A stretch of 64,000 bases of DNA from Curvibacter sp. CHRR-16 (GTDB lineage: Bacteria > Pseudomonadota > Gammaproteobacteria > Burkholderiales > Burkholderiaceae_C), in contig NZ_JAHCSH010000002.1 of assembly GCF_018474005.1 (NCBI RefSeq), forward strand, positions 310,001-374,000, in the 5' to 3' direction. The notes below the pieces were generated by a model. The model searched no databases. It saw only the letters and a list, made by a program, of their open reading frames with translations, and was not told the origin of the DNA. This document shows, piece by piece, positions 43,170 through 55,371 of this stretch (its first letter is position 1; every line of letters begins with the position of its first letter). Both the position numbers and the translations under genes were made by a program.

Positions 43170-45356
43170 CTAAGGCTTGCGCGCTATCTCCTGCAGCAAA
43201 GCCTGCAGGCTGGGCGCGTGCAAAGGTTTGCTGACAAAGTGGTCCATGCCCACATCCAAGCAGGCTTGGCGGTCTACGTCGTGGGCATTGGCCGTGACGG
43301 CCACTATGGGCACACGTGCCATGCCGTGGCTTTGCTCCAGCGCACGGATGCGGCGGGTCGCCTCCATGCCCGACATCACGGGCATTTGCATGTCCATCAG
43401 CACCACGGCCCATGGGCGTTGCAAAAAGGAATCTACCGCTTCTTGCCCGTTGTGGGCCGTGAGCACTTGGTAGCCCCAGCGCTGCAACAGGATTTGGGCC
43501 AGTTTCTGGTTCACCGGGTGGTCTTCAGCCAGCAGCACCCATGCGCCATTGGCGCAGGGAGAGGCTGTGGGAGCAGTGCTGCAAACCTGCGCCGCTGGCT
43601 GGGCCGAACTGGGTTGCACACGCACCATAAACCCAAAGGTACTCCCCTGCCCCGGCGTGCTGTGCAAATGCATGCTGCCCCCCAGCAACTGCACCAAGCG
43701 GCTGCAAATACTCAACCCCAACCCCGTACCACCAAACAACCGGGTGGTGGAGGTATCGGCTTGGCGAAAGGCTTCAAATACCAATTGCTGCTTCTCGGGG
43801 GCAATGCCAATGCCGGTGTCGCGCACGCTGCCGTGCAGCTCCAAGCCACCGTCTAAGGTTGAACAGGTATGCAAGCGCAACTCCACCTGCCCTTGGGGGG
43901 TGAATTTGATGGCGTTGTCTACCAAGTTGGTCAGTATCTGCGCCAAACGCACAGGGTCGCTGCGCACACAGGTGGGCATATCAGGACTGCATTGCAAGAG
44001 CAACTGCACGGGTTTGTCTTGCACTTTGCAGCGCAGGCTGTCCATGACCTGCTGGGCCACTGCACGGGGGGAAAAATCGACCGACTCCACGCCCAACTGC
44101 CCGGCTTCCATTTTGGAAAAATCCAATATGTCATTGAGCAATGCCAGCAAGACCCCTGCCGATTGGCGTGCAAGCAGCAACTGTTCACGCTGGGAGGCCA
44201 ACAAATCCCCTTCCAACACCAAATCGGTCATACCCAGTATGCCGTTCATGGGGGTACGGATTTCGTGGCTCACATTGGCCAAAAACTCACTCTTGGCTTG
44301 GCTGGCAGCTTCGGCTTTTTCTTTGGCCTGCTGCAGTTGTTGGCGCGTGCGCTGCAGGGACATGATGGTGCGGTTCAACCCTACCAACAGCAGCGTAAAC
44401 GCCAAGGACACCGCGATGGCCAGCACCAGTGCATTGCGCCAATACTGGTCAGCACTGGCATGGATATCGGCCAAAGGCATGCCGACAACGAAACCCAAAC
44501 CATAGAACGGCAGGGTTTGAAACGCATACATCCGATTCACCGCCCCCAACCATGCGGCATTGGAGAAGTTACCCAACTGCGTGGCGGAGGATTGGCTGTA
44601 AGGCAAACCTTGCAAGGCTTGTCCGTAGACTTGATCGTCTGCAGGACTCAAGGCCAACACACTGCCATCCAAGCGCGTGACCAGCACCACCGATTGGGTG
44701 CCTTCGTTGATGCGAGCGCCAAAGCGTGCAAACACCTCGGGACTGACCGAGATGACAATCACCCCTGAAAAAACGCCTCCCCGAAACAAGGGGCGGGTGA
44801 ACTGGATGGACCAACGTCCCGACACCTTGCCTTTGACGGGCTTGCTGATGAACAACTGGTCTTGATGCGGTGCGCGTTGGTGCACGCGAAAGTGTTCGCG
44901 CTCGCTCAAATCCACCCGCTCGCTGGCCTTAGCCAGATTGCTAAAGAGCAGCAAACCATCTGCGCCTACGATGCTGATTTGGAAAGCCAAATCGCTGAGG
45001 CTTTCTTGCCGCCGTATGACCTCTTGTGCAAAGCGGCGATCATCCCCCTCCCACTGGCTGCCCAAATCCAGCGCTAGCTCATTGAGGCGGCGAATGGAAG
45101 ACAATGAAAATTCAGCAAACAGTTGGGCTTGGTCTTGCAAATCGCGCTGGGCTTGCTCCACCACCCCTTGGCGGTAACGCACCGTCTCATAGCCCATAAC
45201 CCCCCAAATGCAAGCCATGGATAGCCACCACAAACCGACCAAATGCCCATTGCGCAGGCCCAATACCTCGACAAACCAGTGCCAAGTGGCGGCCCAGCGT
45301 GGAACAACTATCGGGGTCGTGTCGGTTGTCGTGCGCGAATGCTGCGTAGCCTGCAT
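43170..45356 (-). CDS. Hybrid sensor histidine kinase / response regulator
   Basis: 728 aa from the ATG at 45356 (a GTG two codons upstream is also possible). TM1 (about 38-60), a periplasmic Cache-type sensor domain (about 65-285, with [16 protein letters not shown]), TM2 ([19 protein letters not shown]), coiled coil, HisKA with phospho-His in [16 protein letters not shown], HATPase with [23 protein letters not shown] and [10 protein letters not shown], and a C-terminal receiver ([14 protein letters not shown], phospho-Asp in [12 protein letters not shown]). There is no partner regulator nearby; the signal is unknown. Confidence 0.93.
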   Translation of the reverse strand: MQATQHSRTTTDTTPIVVPRWAATWHWFVEVLGLRNGHLVGLWWLSMACIWGVMGYETVRYRQGVVEQAQRDLQDQAQLFAEFSLSSIRRLNELALDLGSQWEGDDRRFAQEVIRRQESLSDLAFQISIVGADGLLLFSNLAKASERVDLSEREHFRVHQRAPHQDQLFISKPVKGKVSGRWSIQFTRPLFRGGVFSGVIVISVSPEVFARFGARINEGTQSVVLVTRLDGSVLALSPADDQVYGQALQGLPYSQSSATQLGNFSNAAWLGAVNRMYAFQTLPFYGLGFVVGMPLADIHASADQYWRNALVLAIAVSLAFTLLLVGLNRTIMSLQRTRQQLQQAKEKAEAASQAKSEFLANVSHEIRTPMNGILGMTDLVLEGDLLASQREQLLLARQSAGVLLALLNDILDFSKMEAGQLGVESVDFSPRAVAQQVMDSLRCKVQDKPVQLLLQCSPDMPTCVRSDPVRLAQILTNLVDNAIKFTPQGQVELRLHTCSTLDGGLELHGSVRDTGIGIAPEKQQLVFEAFRQADTSTTRLFGGTGLGLSICSRLVQLLGGSMHLHSTPGQGSTFGFMVRVQPSSAQPAAQVCSTAPTASPCANGAWVLLAEDHPVNQKLAQILLQRWGYQVLTAHNGQEAVDSFLQRPWAVVLMDMQMPVMSGMEATRRIRALEQSHGMARVPIVAVTANAHDVDRQACLDVGMDHFVSKPLHAPSLQALLQEIARKP

Positions 45357-45469
45357 GCCCACCCCGTGAAAAAGATTGAAACTCTAGGAAGTACCAAGGC
45401 ACTGCCATTGACTTTGAACAAAGCGATCATGGCTTGGGAGACAATCGCGCTTCGTTTTTTTTTGTAGCC

Positions 45470-46552
45470 ATGTCCTCAAGCCTTGCTGGCACCGCGCGTG
45501 CTTACACCCTGTCCGATTTCGATTTCGAGCTGCCCGAAGCACTGATTGCCCAGCACCCAGCGGCACAGCGCAGTGCTTCGCGACTGCTCGATGGTTTGCA
45601 ACTGCCGCCCACCGACCGCATTTTTCGGGATCTGCCCACGCTGCTGCGCAGCGGTGATTTGCTGGTATTCAACGACACCAAGGTGCTGCACGCCCGCCTG
45701 TTTGGCGAAAAACCCACCGGCGGCAAAGCCGAGCTGCTGGTAGAGCGTGTACTGGGCAACAACGAAGTGGCCGTGCACCTGCGGGTGAGCAAAAAACCCG
45801 AAGTGGGCACCACCTTGCGCATGGCCTGCGCGCCCGGTCACGACGAAGAGTTTGGTGCCACGCTGTTGGGCCGCTGGCCCGATGCCGATGGCCCGCTGTT
45901 TCGCTTTCGCCTCTTTAACGCGGCGGGCGACGATCCCTATACCCTGATGGAACGCCACGGCCACGTGCCGCTGCCACCCTACATCACCCACAGCGATTCG
46001 GCCGAAGATGCCCAGCGCTACCAAACCGTATTCGCCCGCAACCCCGGCGCTGTAGCCGCGCCCACCGCCGCCCTGCACTTTGACGAGTCGCTGCTGGAAC
46101 GCCTAGAAGCCATGGGCGTGCAGCGTGCCAACGTCACGCTGCACGTGGGCGCAGGCACTTTCCAGCCGGTCAAGACCGAGAACATCGCCGAGCACCGCAT
46201 GCACAGCGAGTGGTACCAAGTACCTGAAGCCACCCAACAAGCCATTGCCCAGTGTCGTGCCCGTGGTGGCCGCGTGGTGGCGGTAGGCACTACCACCGTG
46301 CGCACGCTAGAGAGCTGGGCGCAAAGCGGACAGGCACAGGGCGATACCAACATCTTCATCACGCCAGGCTATGCCTTCCAAGTGGTGGATGTGCTGATTA
46401 CAAACTTTCACCTGCCCAAGTCCACCTTGATGATGTTGGTAAGTGCTTTCGCAGGTTACGAAGAGATACGCACCCTCTACGGGGAAGCCATTAGGCGGCA
46501 GTACCGCTTCTTCAGCTATGGTGATGCCATGCTGCTGCAGCGCCAACGGTGA
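45470..46552 (+). CDS. queA: S-adenosylmethionine:tRNA ribosyltransferase-isomerase
   Basis: 360 aa from [20 protein letters not shown]. Transfers the ribosyl moiety of SAM to preQ1-modified tRNA to form epoxyqueuosine. Family landmarks are [60 protein letters not shown], and [19 protein letters not shown]. tgt, the enzyme of the preceding queuosine step, lies 3 kb downstream on the same strand, separated by two signalling genes. Confidence 0.97.
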   Translation: MSSSLAGTARAYTLSDFDFELPEALIAQHPAAQRSASRLLDGLQLPPTDRIFRDLPTLLRSGDLLVFNDTKVLHARLFGEKPTGGKAELLVERVLGNNEVAVHLRVSKKPEVGTTLRMACAPGHDEEFGATLLGRWPDADGPLFRFRLFNAAGDDPYTLMERHGHVPLPPYITHSDSAEDAQRYQTVFARNPGAVAAPTAALHFDESLLERLEAMGVQRANVTLHVGAGTFQPVKTENIAEHRMHSEWYQVPEATQQAIAQCRARGGRVVAVGTTTVRTLESWAQSGQAQGDTNIFITPGYAFQVVDVLITNFHLPKSTLMMLVSAFAGYEEIRTLYGEAIRRQYRFFSYGDAMLLQRQR

Positions 46553-46598
46553 CTGCACAGCCAGCCTGTCACACCACACTGCTGATTAGAGGGATACC

Positions 46599-47729
46599 GT
46601 GTCTGCATACAGCCCAGCCACCAGGGGCATGCAGGTGCTTGGGCACCAGCAAAGCCTCGTCAACCGCGACCTGTACACGCGCTTTAGGCCGTGGCCTTTG
46701 TTGTTGCTGGCCATGACGCTGGCTATTGCCGCTGTGAATGGTGATTGGCTCGGACAGCCCGCTTTGATTGCGTTTGTGTGTGCTTTGTATCTGACCAACT
46801 GGCTTTTGCACCGCCGCGCCCAGCCTCCCGAGAACGGAGAAACCTCCACCAATACCCAATGGCTGCGTGGAATGTGGTTACACATTTACAGCACCAGTTT
46901 GATCTGGGGGCTGTTTTACGGCTGGATAGGCAACAGCCAGCCCGTACTTTCTTACCCTTTTTTACTCGCCACGGGGGTAACGCAAGCCTTGGCTTTCTCC
47001 AGTTGCGACAACTACCCCCTGCATCCACGCCAAAGCATGGGTGCGCTGCTGCTTTTGCAACTGCCTTGCTTGCTGGTGCTGTTGACGCATGAACAGACGC
47101 TCAAGTTGGTGCCATTTTTTGCCCTGCTCATGGTCTTGCAGTGGGTGCGCATTCGCAGCAGCGCCCGCCACTACGAGCATGTGTTGCGCAGCGAAATAGC
47201 CTTGCAAGAAAGTCGCCGCGAAATTGAGCGCTTGTCCTCGCACGACAACCTGACGGGCCTATGCAACCGCCGCGGGTTGGAAACCACGCTTTATAGCCAG
47301 TGGCACTTGGCTGCCCGCCAGCAAGGGGCCGTGTCTTTGATTGCGTTGGACTTGGATCACATCAAGCGTGTCAACGAACGCTTAGGCCATGGCGCTGGAG
47401 ATGCCTGTCTGCGCCATGTGGCCCAGCTACTGCGCTCGCAGTTCCGCCGCTCTTCCGATTTGGTAGCACGCATGGGCGGCGATTCGTTTGCCGTGCTGCT
47501 ACCGCAAACCGATGCCATCGAAGCCATGCGTTTGGCACGCGATCTGCGCGACCAGTTGATGCGCAGTTCACTGGAGTGGAACGGCCAATCCCTGAACATC
47601 ACGGCCAGCATGGGGGTGGACTGTGCGCGATGGGACATGGATCTGTCCCCCGACGACACACTCAAGCGCATTACCGCAGCCTGCCATGAAGCCAAAACCA
47701 AAGGCCGCAACCGTGTTTTGCAGGCCTAA
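46599..47729 (+). CDS. GGDEF-domain protein with a degenerate active site
   Basis: 376 aa, GTG start with AGAGGGA upstream. An N-terminal membrane region of about six hydrophobic segments (residues 32-185), a short coiled coil, then a GGDEF domain from HDNLTGLCNRRGLETTLYSQ. The signature reads ARMGGDSFAVLL, GGDSF in place of GG(D/E)EF, and the nucleotide-binding Asn-Asp is Asn-Glu (HIKRVNERLGHGAGD). Diguanylate cyclase activity is therefore doubtful; it may be a c-di-GMP- or GTP-sensing relic. Confidence 0.85.
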   Translation: MSAYSPATRGMQVLGHQQSLVNRDLYTRFRPWPLLLLAMTLAIAAVNGDWLGQPALIAFVCALYLTNWLLHRRAQPPENGETSTNTQWLRGMWLHIYSTSLIWGLFYGWIGNSQPVLSYPFLLATGVTQALAFSSCDNYPLHPRQSMGALLLLQLPCLLVLLTHEQTLKLVPFFALLMVLQWVRIRSSARHYEHVLRSEIALQESRREIERLSSHDNLTGLCNRRGLETTLYSQWHLAARQQGAVSLIALDLDHIKRVNERLGHGAGDACLRHVAQLLRSQFRRSSDLVARMGGDSFAVLLPQTDAIEAMRLARDLRDQLMRSSLEWNGQSLNITASMGVDCARWDMDLSPDDTLKRITAACHEAKTKGRNRVLQA

Positions 47730-47743
47730 ACACGTCATGCTCC

Positions 47744-49324
47744 CTACAGCTTAAAAGTAGCCACCACCTGCACCAAATCATGGGCTTGGTGCTTAAGGCT
47801 GCTGGCAGCCGCCGCCATTTCTTCTACCAACGCGGCATTTTGTTGGGTGGACTGATCCATGGCGACAACCACCTCACCAACCTGCTCTACCCCTGCACTT
47901 TGCTCATGGCTGGCGGTACTGATGGCCCCCATGATGTCCGTCACGCGGTGGATACTGTTGACCACTTGCGTCATGGTTTCACCGGCCTTATCCACCAAAG
48001 CCGAACCCAACTCGACCTGCTCGACACTGGCGGTGATCAAGCCCTTAATCTCTTTGGCGGCGTCTGCGCTGCGGCTGGCCAAAGACCGAACCTCCGATGC
48101 CACCACGGCAAAGCCTCGACCTTGCTCTCCCGCCCGAGCGGCTTCTACCGCTGCATTGAGCGCCAATATATTGGTCTGAAAGGCAATGCCATCAATGACA
48201 CCGATGATGTCTGCAATCTTGCTGCTAGCGCCATGGATGCCTTTCATCGTCTCGACCACTTGGCCCACCACTTCCCCACCTTGGATCGCCACAGTAGAAG
48301 CATTCATGGCCAAATGATTGGCTTGGCGGGCTGAATCAGCGTTTTGCTTGACGGTGGAACCCAGCTCCTCCATGGAAGCAGCGGTTTGTTGCAAGGCGCT
48401 GGCCTGTTGTTCCGTACGGGCACTGAGATCGTGGTTGCCCTGTGCTATTTCGGCACTGGCGATGGCAACGGACTCGGAGCCTTGGCGAACATTCGACACC
48501 ACATCCACCAAGTGGGTGCGCATGCGCTCCAAGCTGGCCAAAAGACGGCTCATTTCATCATGCCCCTGCACAGGCACTTGGTGCGTCAAATCCCCTTCGG
48601 CAATGCTGTGGGCCATTGCAACGGCTTGATTGACGGGTTCGATCACGCTGCGGGGAATAAACCAAATCAAGCCGCCCCCTATGAGCAAACTCACCAGCAA
48701 AGCACCGACCATGGCCTGTTCCGTAGTGCTGACTTTTTGCGCCACCATGGTGGAGGTTTGTGCCGCACCCTTCATGTTGAACAAAAGAATGGCCTCCATC
48801 GCATCGGCAGCTTTGCGAAATGCGACTGGGCCATTGATGGAATACTGCTGCCGCAGCTTGCTCAATTCGCCTTCATCACCCATCGCATCATCCACCGCTT
48901 GGGTGCTACTTTTCGCAATGGCAAAGTAGGCGTCGCGCTTGGCGCGGTAATCCGCGTACAAAGCCTGTTCTGATGCGCCCTTGGCAGAGTCCTCGGTCGA
49001 AGTTGTCAGCGTGGCTGCGTAGATGTCGGTCGCTTTGGATAAATTGGACTCGAGCTCTTGGATCTTTTTTTGAAAGCTCATTGCATCCAAGCTTCCTTGC
49101 ACGGCAAGACGATCATTGATCACCAAGTAATGCTCCGACAGATAGCCTTTCATTCGCCCCAAATTCTCAATGGCTGGGAGCCACGAGTTACTCACCTGCC
49201 GAGCTTCCTGCTTAACCGAGATGTTCTGGTACAAAGAATTAACGGCACTCAAAACCGCTAACACCAGAATTACCAGCAAGCCAAGAGTAATGCGCGCGCG
49301 AATGCCTAGTCGATTCAAGTTCAT
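47744..49324 (-). CDS. Methyl-accepting chemotaxis protein (chemoreceptor 2)
   Basis: 526 aa. TM1 (IRARITLGLLVILVLAVLSA), a four-helix-bundle sensor domain of about 150 residues, TM2 (MVGALLVSLLIGGGLIWFIP), HAMP (NQAVAMAHSIAEGDLTHQVP), then the signalling hairpin with [20 protein letters not shown] and methylation helices. The C-terminus ends HDLVQVVATFKL, without a pentapeptide. Convergent with the GGDEF gene (14-bp gap). Confidence 0.94.
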   Translation of the reverse strand: MNLNRLGIRARITLGLLVILVLAVLSAVNSLYQNISVKQEARQVSNSWLPAIENLGRMKGYLSEHYLVINDRLAVQGSLDAMSFQKKIQELESNLSKATDIYAATLTTSTEDSAKGASEQALYADYRAKRDAYFAIAKSSTQAVDDAMGDEGELSKLRQQYSINGPVAFRKAADAMEAILLFNMKGAAQTSTMVAQKVSTTEQAMVGALLVSLLIGGGLIWFIPRSVIEPVNQAVAMAHSIAEGDLTHQVPVQGHDEMSRLLASLERMRTHLVDVVSNVRQGSESVAIASAEIAQGNHDLSARTEQQASALQQTAASMEELGSTVKQNADSARQANHLAMNASTVAIQGGEVVGQVVETMKGIHGASSKIADIIGVIDGIAFQTNILALNAAVEAARAGEQGRGFAVVASEVRSLASRSADAAKEIKGLITASVEQVELGSALVDKAGETMTQVVNSIHRVTDIMGAISTASHEQSAGVEQVGEVVVAMDQSTQQNAALVEEMAAAASSLKHQAHDLVQVVATFKL

Positions 49325-49451
49325 GTTCGTCTTTCAGAGCAAGCGCTTCCAACGCGCAGTATTTTTTAATGGGGTGAACGTGAACATTCTGGGCACAATC
49401 CGCCCAGACAAAACCGGTAACATCTTCTAACCATCATCACTTCCGCATTAA

Positions 49452-50720
<1,269 letters not shown>

Positions 50721-50725
50721 CTGAC

Positions 50726-51829
50726 ATGGGACAAGGCAAGTTGATCATCGTTGGCGGCGGCTATTTGGGTGCTGGCTTGGCGCGGCGCATGGATGCACAC
50801 GCCGATGTCACCTTGGTTGAGCCCCGCGAAGCGTTTGTACACAACTCGGCCATGATTCGTGCCTTGGTAGAGCCAGCACTGCTGGAGCAAGTGCTCATGC
50901 CCTACGACAAACTGCTGCAACGCGGCCGCGTGCTGCGCCAGCGCGCCACAGCCTTGCATGCCGATGGGGTGACCTTGGCCAATGGTGAACGTTTGCATGC
51001 CGATGCCGTTGTAGTGGCCACCGGGTCGCGCTATGCCCTGCCATTCAAACCGGCTGGGGACTCGATTGAAGCCCTGCGCCAAGCCTGTTTGGACACCCAC
51101 CAACAACTCCAAGCCGCCAAGACTGTCGTCATCATCGGTGGTGGCGCAGTTGGCATAGAGCTGGCAGGCGAAATTGCAGCGAGCATGCCTGGTAAGCAGA
51201 TCACATTGGTCAATAAAGACCCCCACTTTTTGCCCGACTATCCCGATCGCTTAGGTCAAAAAATTCAGAGCCAGTTGCAAGCGATGGGCGTGCATACCAT
51301 GCACAGCAACTACGCCTTGCGCTTGAACCAGCGCCATGCGCCCTACTGTGGCACGGTGCAGCTTTTCCAAGGACAAACTCTGTACGCCGACCTCATCATC
51401 CCGGTGGTGGGTGCCAGCGCCCAAAGCGAATTACTCACCACATTGCCGGATGTACAACTAGGCTCTGCGGGCCGCATCATCACCGATGACTGGTTGCGCC
51501 CCAGCCCCAGCATGCCCAAGGTATTTGCTGCGGGTGATGTGGCCGATACAACCGATGGCATGACCATCGTGGCGGCCCTGCGCCAACTGCCATGGCTGGC
51601 CAAAACACTGCGCCGTGTGCTCAATGGCGGCCCCGTGCAACGAGGTTGTCACTACCACCCATGGCAGCAAGCACCGATTTTGTTGCCCCTAGGGCCCCGC
51701 AAAGGCAATAGCTGGCTGCCCTACATCCCCACCCACAAACTGGCTGTGCAAGGCCCTCGGTTGACGTCCTTGATGAAGGGACGCGATTTGTTTATTCCCA
51801 AATACCGCAAGCTATTCAGGCTGGAGTAA
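50726..51829 (+). CDS. NAD(P)/FAD-dependent oxidoreductase (AIF/FSP1-like, NDH-2 superfamily)
   Basis: 367 aa. FAD-binding N-terminus [20 protein letters not shown], a second dinucleotide site [19 protein letters not shown], and the FAD C-terminal motif [14 protein letters not shown]. The N-terminal extension and absence of redox cysteines point to the AIF/NDH-2 type rather than disulfide reductases. Possible role is quinone reduction, not proven. The 3' end overlaps chemoreceptor 3 by 14 bp, tail to tail. Confidence 0.88.
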   Translation: MGQGKLIIVGGGYLGAGLARRMDAHADVTLVEPREAFVHNSAMIRALVEPALLEQVLMPYDKLLQRGRVLRQRATALHADGVTLANGERLHADAVVVATGSRYALPFKPAGDSIEALRQACLDTHQQLQAAKTVVIIGGGAVGIELAGEIAASMPGKQITLVNKDPHFLPDYPDRLGQKIQSQLQAMGVHTMHSNYALRLNQRHAPYCGTVQLFQGQTLYADLIIPVVGASAQSELLTTLPDVQLGSAGRIITDDWLRPSPSMPKVFAAGDVADTTDGMTIVAALRQLPWLAKTLRRVLNGGPVQRGCHYHPWQQAPILLPLGPRKGNSWLPYIPTHKLAVQGPRLTSLMKGRDLFIPKYRKLFRLE

Positions 51830-53381
51830 GCATCTGCTCGCGGTGAAGGCGAAACACACTGACTGCCTGCACCAAATCGTTCGATTGCGCACGCAAGCTG
51901 GCAGCAGCAGCCGCCATTTCTTCCACCAAAGCGGCGTTTTGCTGGGTGGTTTGGTCGATGCTAGAAACGGCTTCACCCACCTGCACCACGCCCCGGGCTT
52001 GCTCATCACTGGCCGCCGATATGGAAGCCACGCTCTCGCTCAAGCGCTGGATACTGACCACCACTTGCTCCATGGTCTGCCCGGCATACTGGGCTTGCGC
52101 AGCACCTTGCTCAACGCGCTCGACACTGGTGTTGATGAGCACCTTGATCTCGCGGGCCGCCTCGGCACTGCGCCCAGCCAAAGCGCGCACTTCGCTGGCT
52201 ACCACCGCAAAGCCACGCCCCTGCTCTCCGGCGCGGGCTGCCTCTACCGCCGCGTTCAGCGCCAAGATATTGGTCTGAAACGCAATGCCATCGATCACCC
52301 CAATGATGTCGGCAATCTTGCGACTGGATTCTGAAATACCGTCCATGCTCTGCACCACTTGGGCCACTGCTTGACCACTTTGCTGGGCAACGCCCGACGC
52401 CTCTTGTGCATGCGCATTGGCACGCTTGGCGTTGTCCGCGTTTTGGCGCACGGTGGAACCCAGTTGCTCTGTGCTGGCTGCCGTCTGCTGCAAGGCACTG
52501 GCTTGGCTTTCAGTGCGCGCCGACAGGTCTTGGTTGCCATGGGCGATTTCGGCACTGGCTGTGGCCACGTTCTCCGAACTTTGGCGCACTTTGTGCACGA
52601 TGTGGGCGATGCTGCCCTTCATGCGCTCCAAGGATTGCAGCACGACCCCAATTTCATCTTGGTTGCGGACTTGGATATCGACATCCAGATTGCCCTTCTC
52701 GATTTGCTCGCAAGCATGCTGGGCTCCGTGCAAAGAGGCTCGGATGCGACGCAGCAATGACAAGCCCATGAATGCAGCGCCGCCTATGCCCAGCAGCGTT
52801 ACGCCAACAGATATCCAAAACATGCGCTCATAGCGCTTCTCGGAGTGATCGTATTCGTCTTGTGCTTCTTTGAGCTGCACTGCGATGAGTGCATCCATGA
52901 TTGGCTGGTATTGGGCCGCAATGGGACTGAGTTTTTTCTCGTACACCTCTTTGGCCTGCTCAGTTTGGCCTGCCAAGGCGGCATCCCGCGTGGGCAGCAC
53001 GCCCTCTTCCACATAGCGCTTGCGAATCGCCGCGAATTGCTCTGCCAATTCTTTTTCTTTCAGCGTCATGGAGGTACTGGCGTACTGCGCCAAAATCTCT
53101 TGAACTGTCTTGCGGTTCTTTTCCAGTTCTGTGTTGCGTCTGTTCATGCGCTCTGGTTCTGGAAACAAAACCATGTCCATCACCAGCACACGGTTGCGGA
53201 TCATCAACCGACCAACCTCTTCGAGCTGCCCCAACGCCACCACGCGGTCTTCGTACACCGTCTTGAGACTTTGCATCCCAACACGAGAGACCAACACACC
53301 AAACACACCTTGCAACAACAGCAAAGCAGACGAAACAAAAACCAGCATAAAAAGGCTGGTGGAAATCTTCATATGGCGCAT
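51816..53381 (-). CDS. Methyl-accepting chemotaxis protein (chemoreceptor 3)
   Basis: 521 aa from [20 protein letters not shown]; the start could instead be the ATG three codons downstream, which is further from the GGGAG site. TM1 (7-28), a periplasmic four-helix domain with [22 protein letters not shown]2 ([20 protein letters not shown]), HAMP, then the signalling hairpin with the same conserved tip as receptors 1 and 2. Ends in [14 protein letters not shown]. The upstream 160 bp are AT-rich. Confidence 0.93.
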   Translation of the reverse strand: MRHMKISTSLFMLVFVSSALLLLQGVFGVLVSRVGMQSLKTVYEDRVVALGQLEEVGRLMIRNRVLVMDMVLFPEPERMNRRNTELEKNRKTVQEILAQYASTSMTLKEKELAEQFAAIRKRYVEEGVLPTRDAALAGQTEQAKEVYEKKLSPIAAQYQPIMDALIAVQLKEAQDEYDHSEKRYERMFWISVGVTLLGIGGAAFMGLSLLRRIRASLHGAQHACEQIEKGNLDVDIQVRNQDEIGVVLQSLERMKGSIAHIVHKVRQSSENVATASAEIAHGNQDLSARTESQASALQQTAASTEQLGSTVRQNADNAKRANAHAQEASGVAQQSGQAVAQVVQSMDGISESSRKIADIIGVIDGIAFQTNILALNAAVEAARAGEQGRGFAVVASEVRALAGRSAEAAREIKVLINTSVERVEQGAAQAQYAGQTMEQVVVSIQRLSESVASISAASDEQARGVVQVGEAVSSIDQTTQQNAALVEEMAAAAASLRAQSNDLVQAVSVFRLHREQMLTPA

Positions 53382-53544
53382 AACTCCCTTTCTCACTCCT
53401 GCTGTTTTTTCATTTTACTAAGCAGTCGATAGTTATATATACAAATTAAATATATACATACTACTATCTAAAAATGATACGCATTCGCTAACACCCCAAT
53501 CTTCTATCATTGGCACCTCTGCTTGATGACCACAAGCCACCACC

Positions 53545-55359
53545 ATGATCCGCATCACTGAACTCAAACTACCCCTATCGGCACTGCCCGTCGAAATACG
53601 CCGTGCTGCCGACGCCCCCAGCGAAACCGAGGAAGACCGCCGTCCGGTATCGCACCCCACCGAAGCTCTGCAAAGACTGGTAGCGCAAACGCTCCAAATC
53701 CCCTCGGATGCCATCGCCCACCTGCATGTGCACAAGCGCAGCTTTGATGCCCGCAAAGCCGACCTGCAGGCGGTGTACATCGTGGACGTTGCGCTAGTCG
53801 ATCCCTCGCAAGAAGCCGCACTGCTGGCGCGCTTGGCCCAACACCCGCATGTGGCAGCCACGCCGGACATGGACTACCACTTGGTAGGCCAAGCCCCGGC
53901 TGGCTTTGCACGCCGCCCCGTGGTGGTGGGCTTTGGCCCCTGCGGCATGCTGGCCGCACTGGTGCTGGCGCAAATGGGCTTGCGCCCCATCGTGCTTGAG
54001 CGCGGCCCCAGCGTGCGCCAGCGCACCAAAGACACCTGGGGCCTGTGGCGCAAAAAGACACTCAACCCCAACAGCAATGTGCAGTTTGGCGAAGGCGGCG
54101 CAGGCACCTTCTCGGACGGCAAGCTGTACAGCCAGATCAAAGACCCGCGCCACCTGGGCCGCAAAGTGCTGCAAGAGTTCGTGCGCTTTGGCGCGCCCGA
54201 GGACATCTTGTTCGAAGCACACCCGCACATTGGCACCTTCAAGCTGGTCAAAGTGGTGGAGGGCCTGCGTGAAGAAGTCATGCGCTTGGGCGGTGAGGTG
54301 CGCTTTGGCCACATGGTGAGTGATTTGCTATCAAAACAGGAGCACGGTCAGCAATCCCTGCAAGCTCTAGAGGTCAAAAACATCTTAGAAAACACCAGCT
54401 ACACACTGGAGGCCGACCACGTCATCATGGCGCTGGGGCACAGCGCCCGCGACACCTTTGCCATGCTCTACGAACGCGGCGTGGCCATGCAGGCCAAGCC
54501 CTTCTCGGTGGGGGTGCGCATAGAGCACCCGCAAAGCGTGATCGACCGCGCGCGCTGGGGCCGGCACGCAGGCCACCCCCTGTTGGGCGCTGCCGACTAC
54601 AAACTGGTGCACCACGCCGCCAATGGCCGTGCGGTCTACAGCTTTTGCATGTGCCCCGGCGGCACCGTGGTGGCCGCCACCAGCGAGCCCGAGCGCGTGG
54701 TGACCAACGGCATGAGCCAATACTCCCGCGCCGAGCGCAATGCCAACGCCGGCATGGTGGTGGGCATAGAACCCAGCGACTACCCGCAAGACGAGGCTGC
54801 ATTCGTGCACGCTTGGGGGCCCGAGCGCGGCGTGCGCTACGCCCGCGAGGCCGCCGCCCTGCGCGCCAAGCACCCGGACGACCCGCAAATGGCCCACCCA
54901 TTAAGCGGCGTGAACCTGCAGCGCCAACTGGAAAGCCTAGCCTATGTGGTCGGCGGTTCCAACTACGAAGCCCCCGCCCAACTGGTGGGCGACTTTTTGG
55001 CCCAGCGCCCCTCGGGCCAACTGGGCGCGGTGCTGCCCTCGTACAAGCCGGGCATCAAGCTAGGCGATTTGTCGCAGGTGCTGCCCGTTTACGCCATCGA
55101 GGCCATGCGCGAGGCCCTGCCCGCTTTTGGCCGCAAGATTCGCGGCTACGACATGCCCGATGCTCTCATGACAGGGGTGGAAACACGCACCTCCAGCCCC
55201 ATCAAAATCCCCCGTGGCGAGGACCTGCAGTGCACCAACCTGCGCGGCCTGTACCCAGCCGGTGAAGGCGCGTCCTACGCGGGCGGCATTTTGTCGGCGG
55301 GGGTCGATGGCATCAAAGTCGCCGAGGCCGTGGGCAAAAGCCTGCTGGGTTTGCACTAA
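53545..55359 (+). CDS. FAD-dependent oxidoreductase of the COG2509 type
   Basis: 604 aa. N-terminal about 90-residue domain (MIRITELKLPLSALPVEIRR), then FAD Rossmann site RRPVVVGFGPCGMLAALVLA, NSNVQFGEGGAGTFSDGKLY, HVIMALGHSARDTFAML, and C-terminal GLYPAGEGASYAGGILSAG. Function of this widespread family is unsettled. About residues 260-279 (LLSKQEHGQQSLQALEVKNI) are encoded by a diverged copy of the dispersed repeat, apparently an in-frame insertion between conserved blocks. A weak Fur-like ATGATA/CATT pattern lies at 53474-53485 upstream. Confidence 0.85.
   Translation: MIRITELKLPLSALPVEIRRAADAPSETEEDRRPVSHPTEALQRLVAQTLQIPSDAIAHLHVHKRSFDARKADLQAVYIVDVALVDPSQEAALLARLAQHPHVAATPDMDYHLVGQAPAGFARRPVVVGFGPCGMLAALVLAQMGLRPIVLERGPSVRQRTKDTWGLWRKKTLNPNSNVQFGEGGAGTFSDGKLYSQIKDPRHLGRKVLQEFVRFGAPEDILFEAHPHIGTFKLVKVVEGLREEVMRLGGEVRFGHMVSDLLSKQEHGQQSLQALEVKNILENTSYTLEADHVIMALGHSARDTFAMLYERGVAMQAKPFSVGVRIEHPQSVIDRARWGRHAGHPLLGAADYKLVHHAANGRAVYSFCMCPGGTVVAATSEPERVVTNGMSQYSRAERNANAGMVVGIEPSDYPQDEAAFVHAWGPERGVRYAREAAALRAKHPDDPQMAHPLSGVNLQRQLESLAYVVGGSNYEAPAQLVGDFLAQRPSGQLGAVLPSYKPGIKLGDLSQVLPVYAIEAMREALPAFGRKIRGYDMPDALMTGVETRTSSPIKIPRGEDLQCTNLRGLYPAGEGASYAGGILSAGVDGIKVAEAVGKSLLGLH
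54324..54381 (+). repeat. Dispersed short repeat, copy C (inside the FAD oxidoreductase gene)
   Basis: Starts TTTGCTATCAAAACAGGAGC and ends CTCTAGAGGTCAAAAACA. The first half resembles copies A and B (TGCTATCAA). The tail matches the GCTAGAGG..AAAA form known to me from related Comamonadaceae repeats. It is about 58 bp and keeps the reading frame. Confidence 0.5.
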
Positions 55360-55371
55360 GCGCCCCCAGCG

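Noticed and set aside
53474..53485. Fur-box-like ATGATACGCATT upstream of the FAD oxidoreductase
   Set aside because: Only about 13 of 19 positions fit the consensus and no iron genes are nearby; noted in the gene entry but not called.
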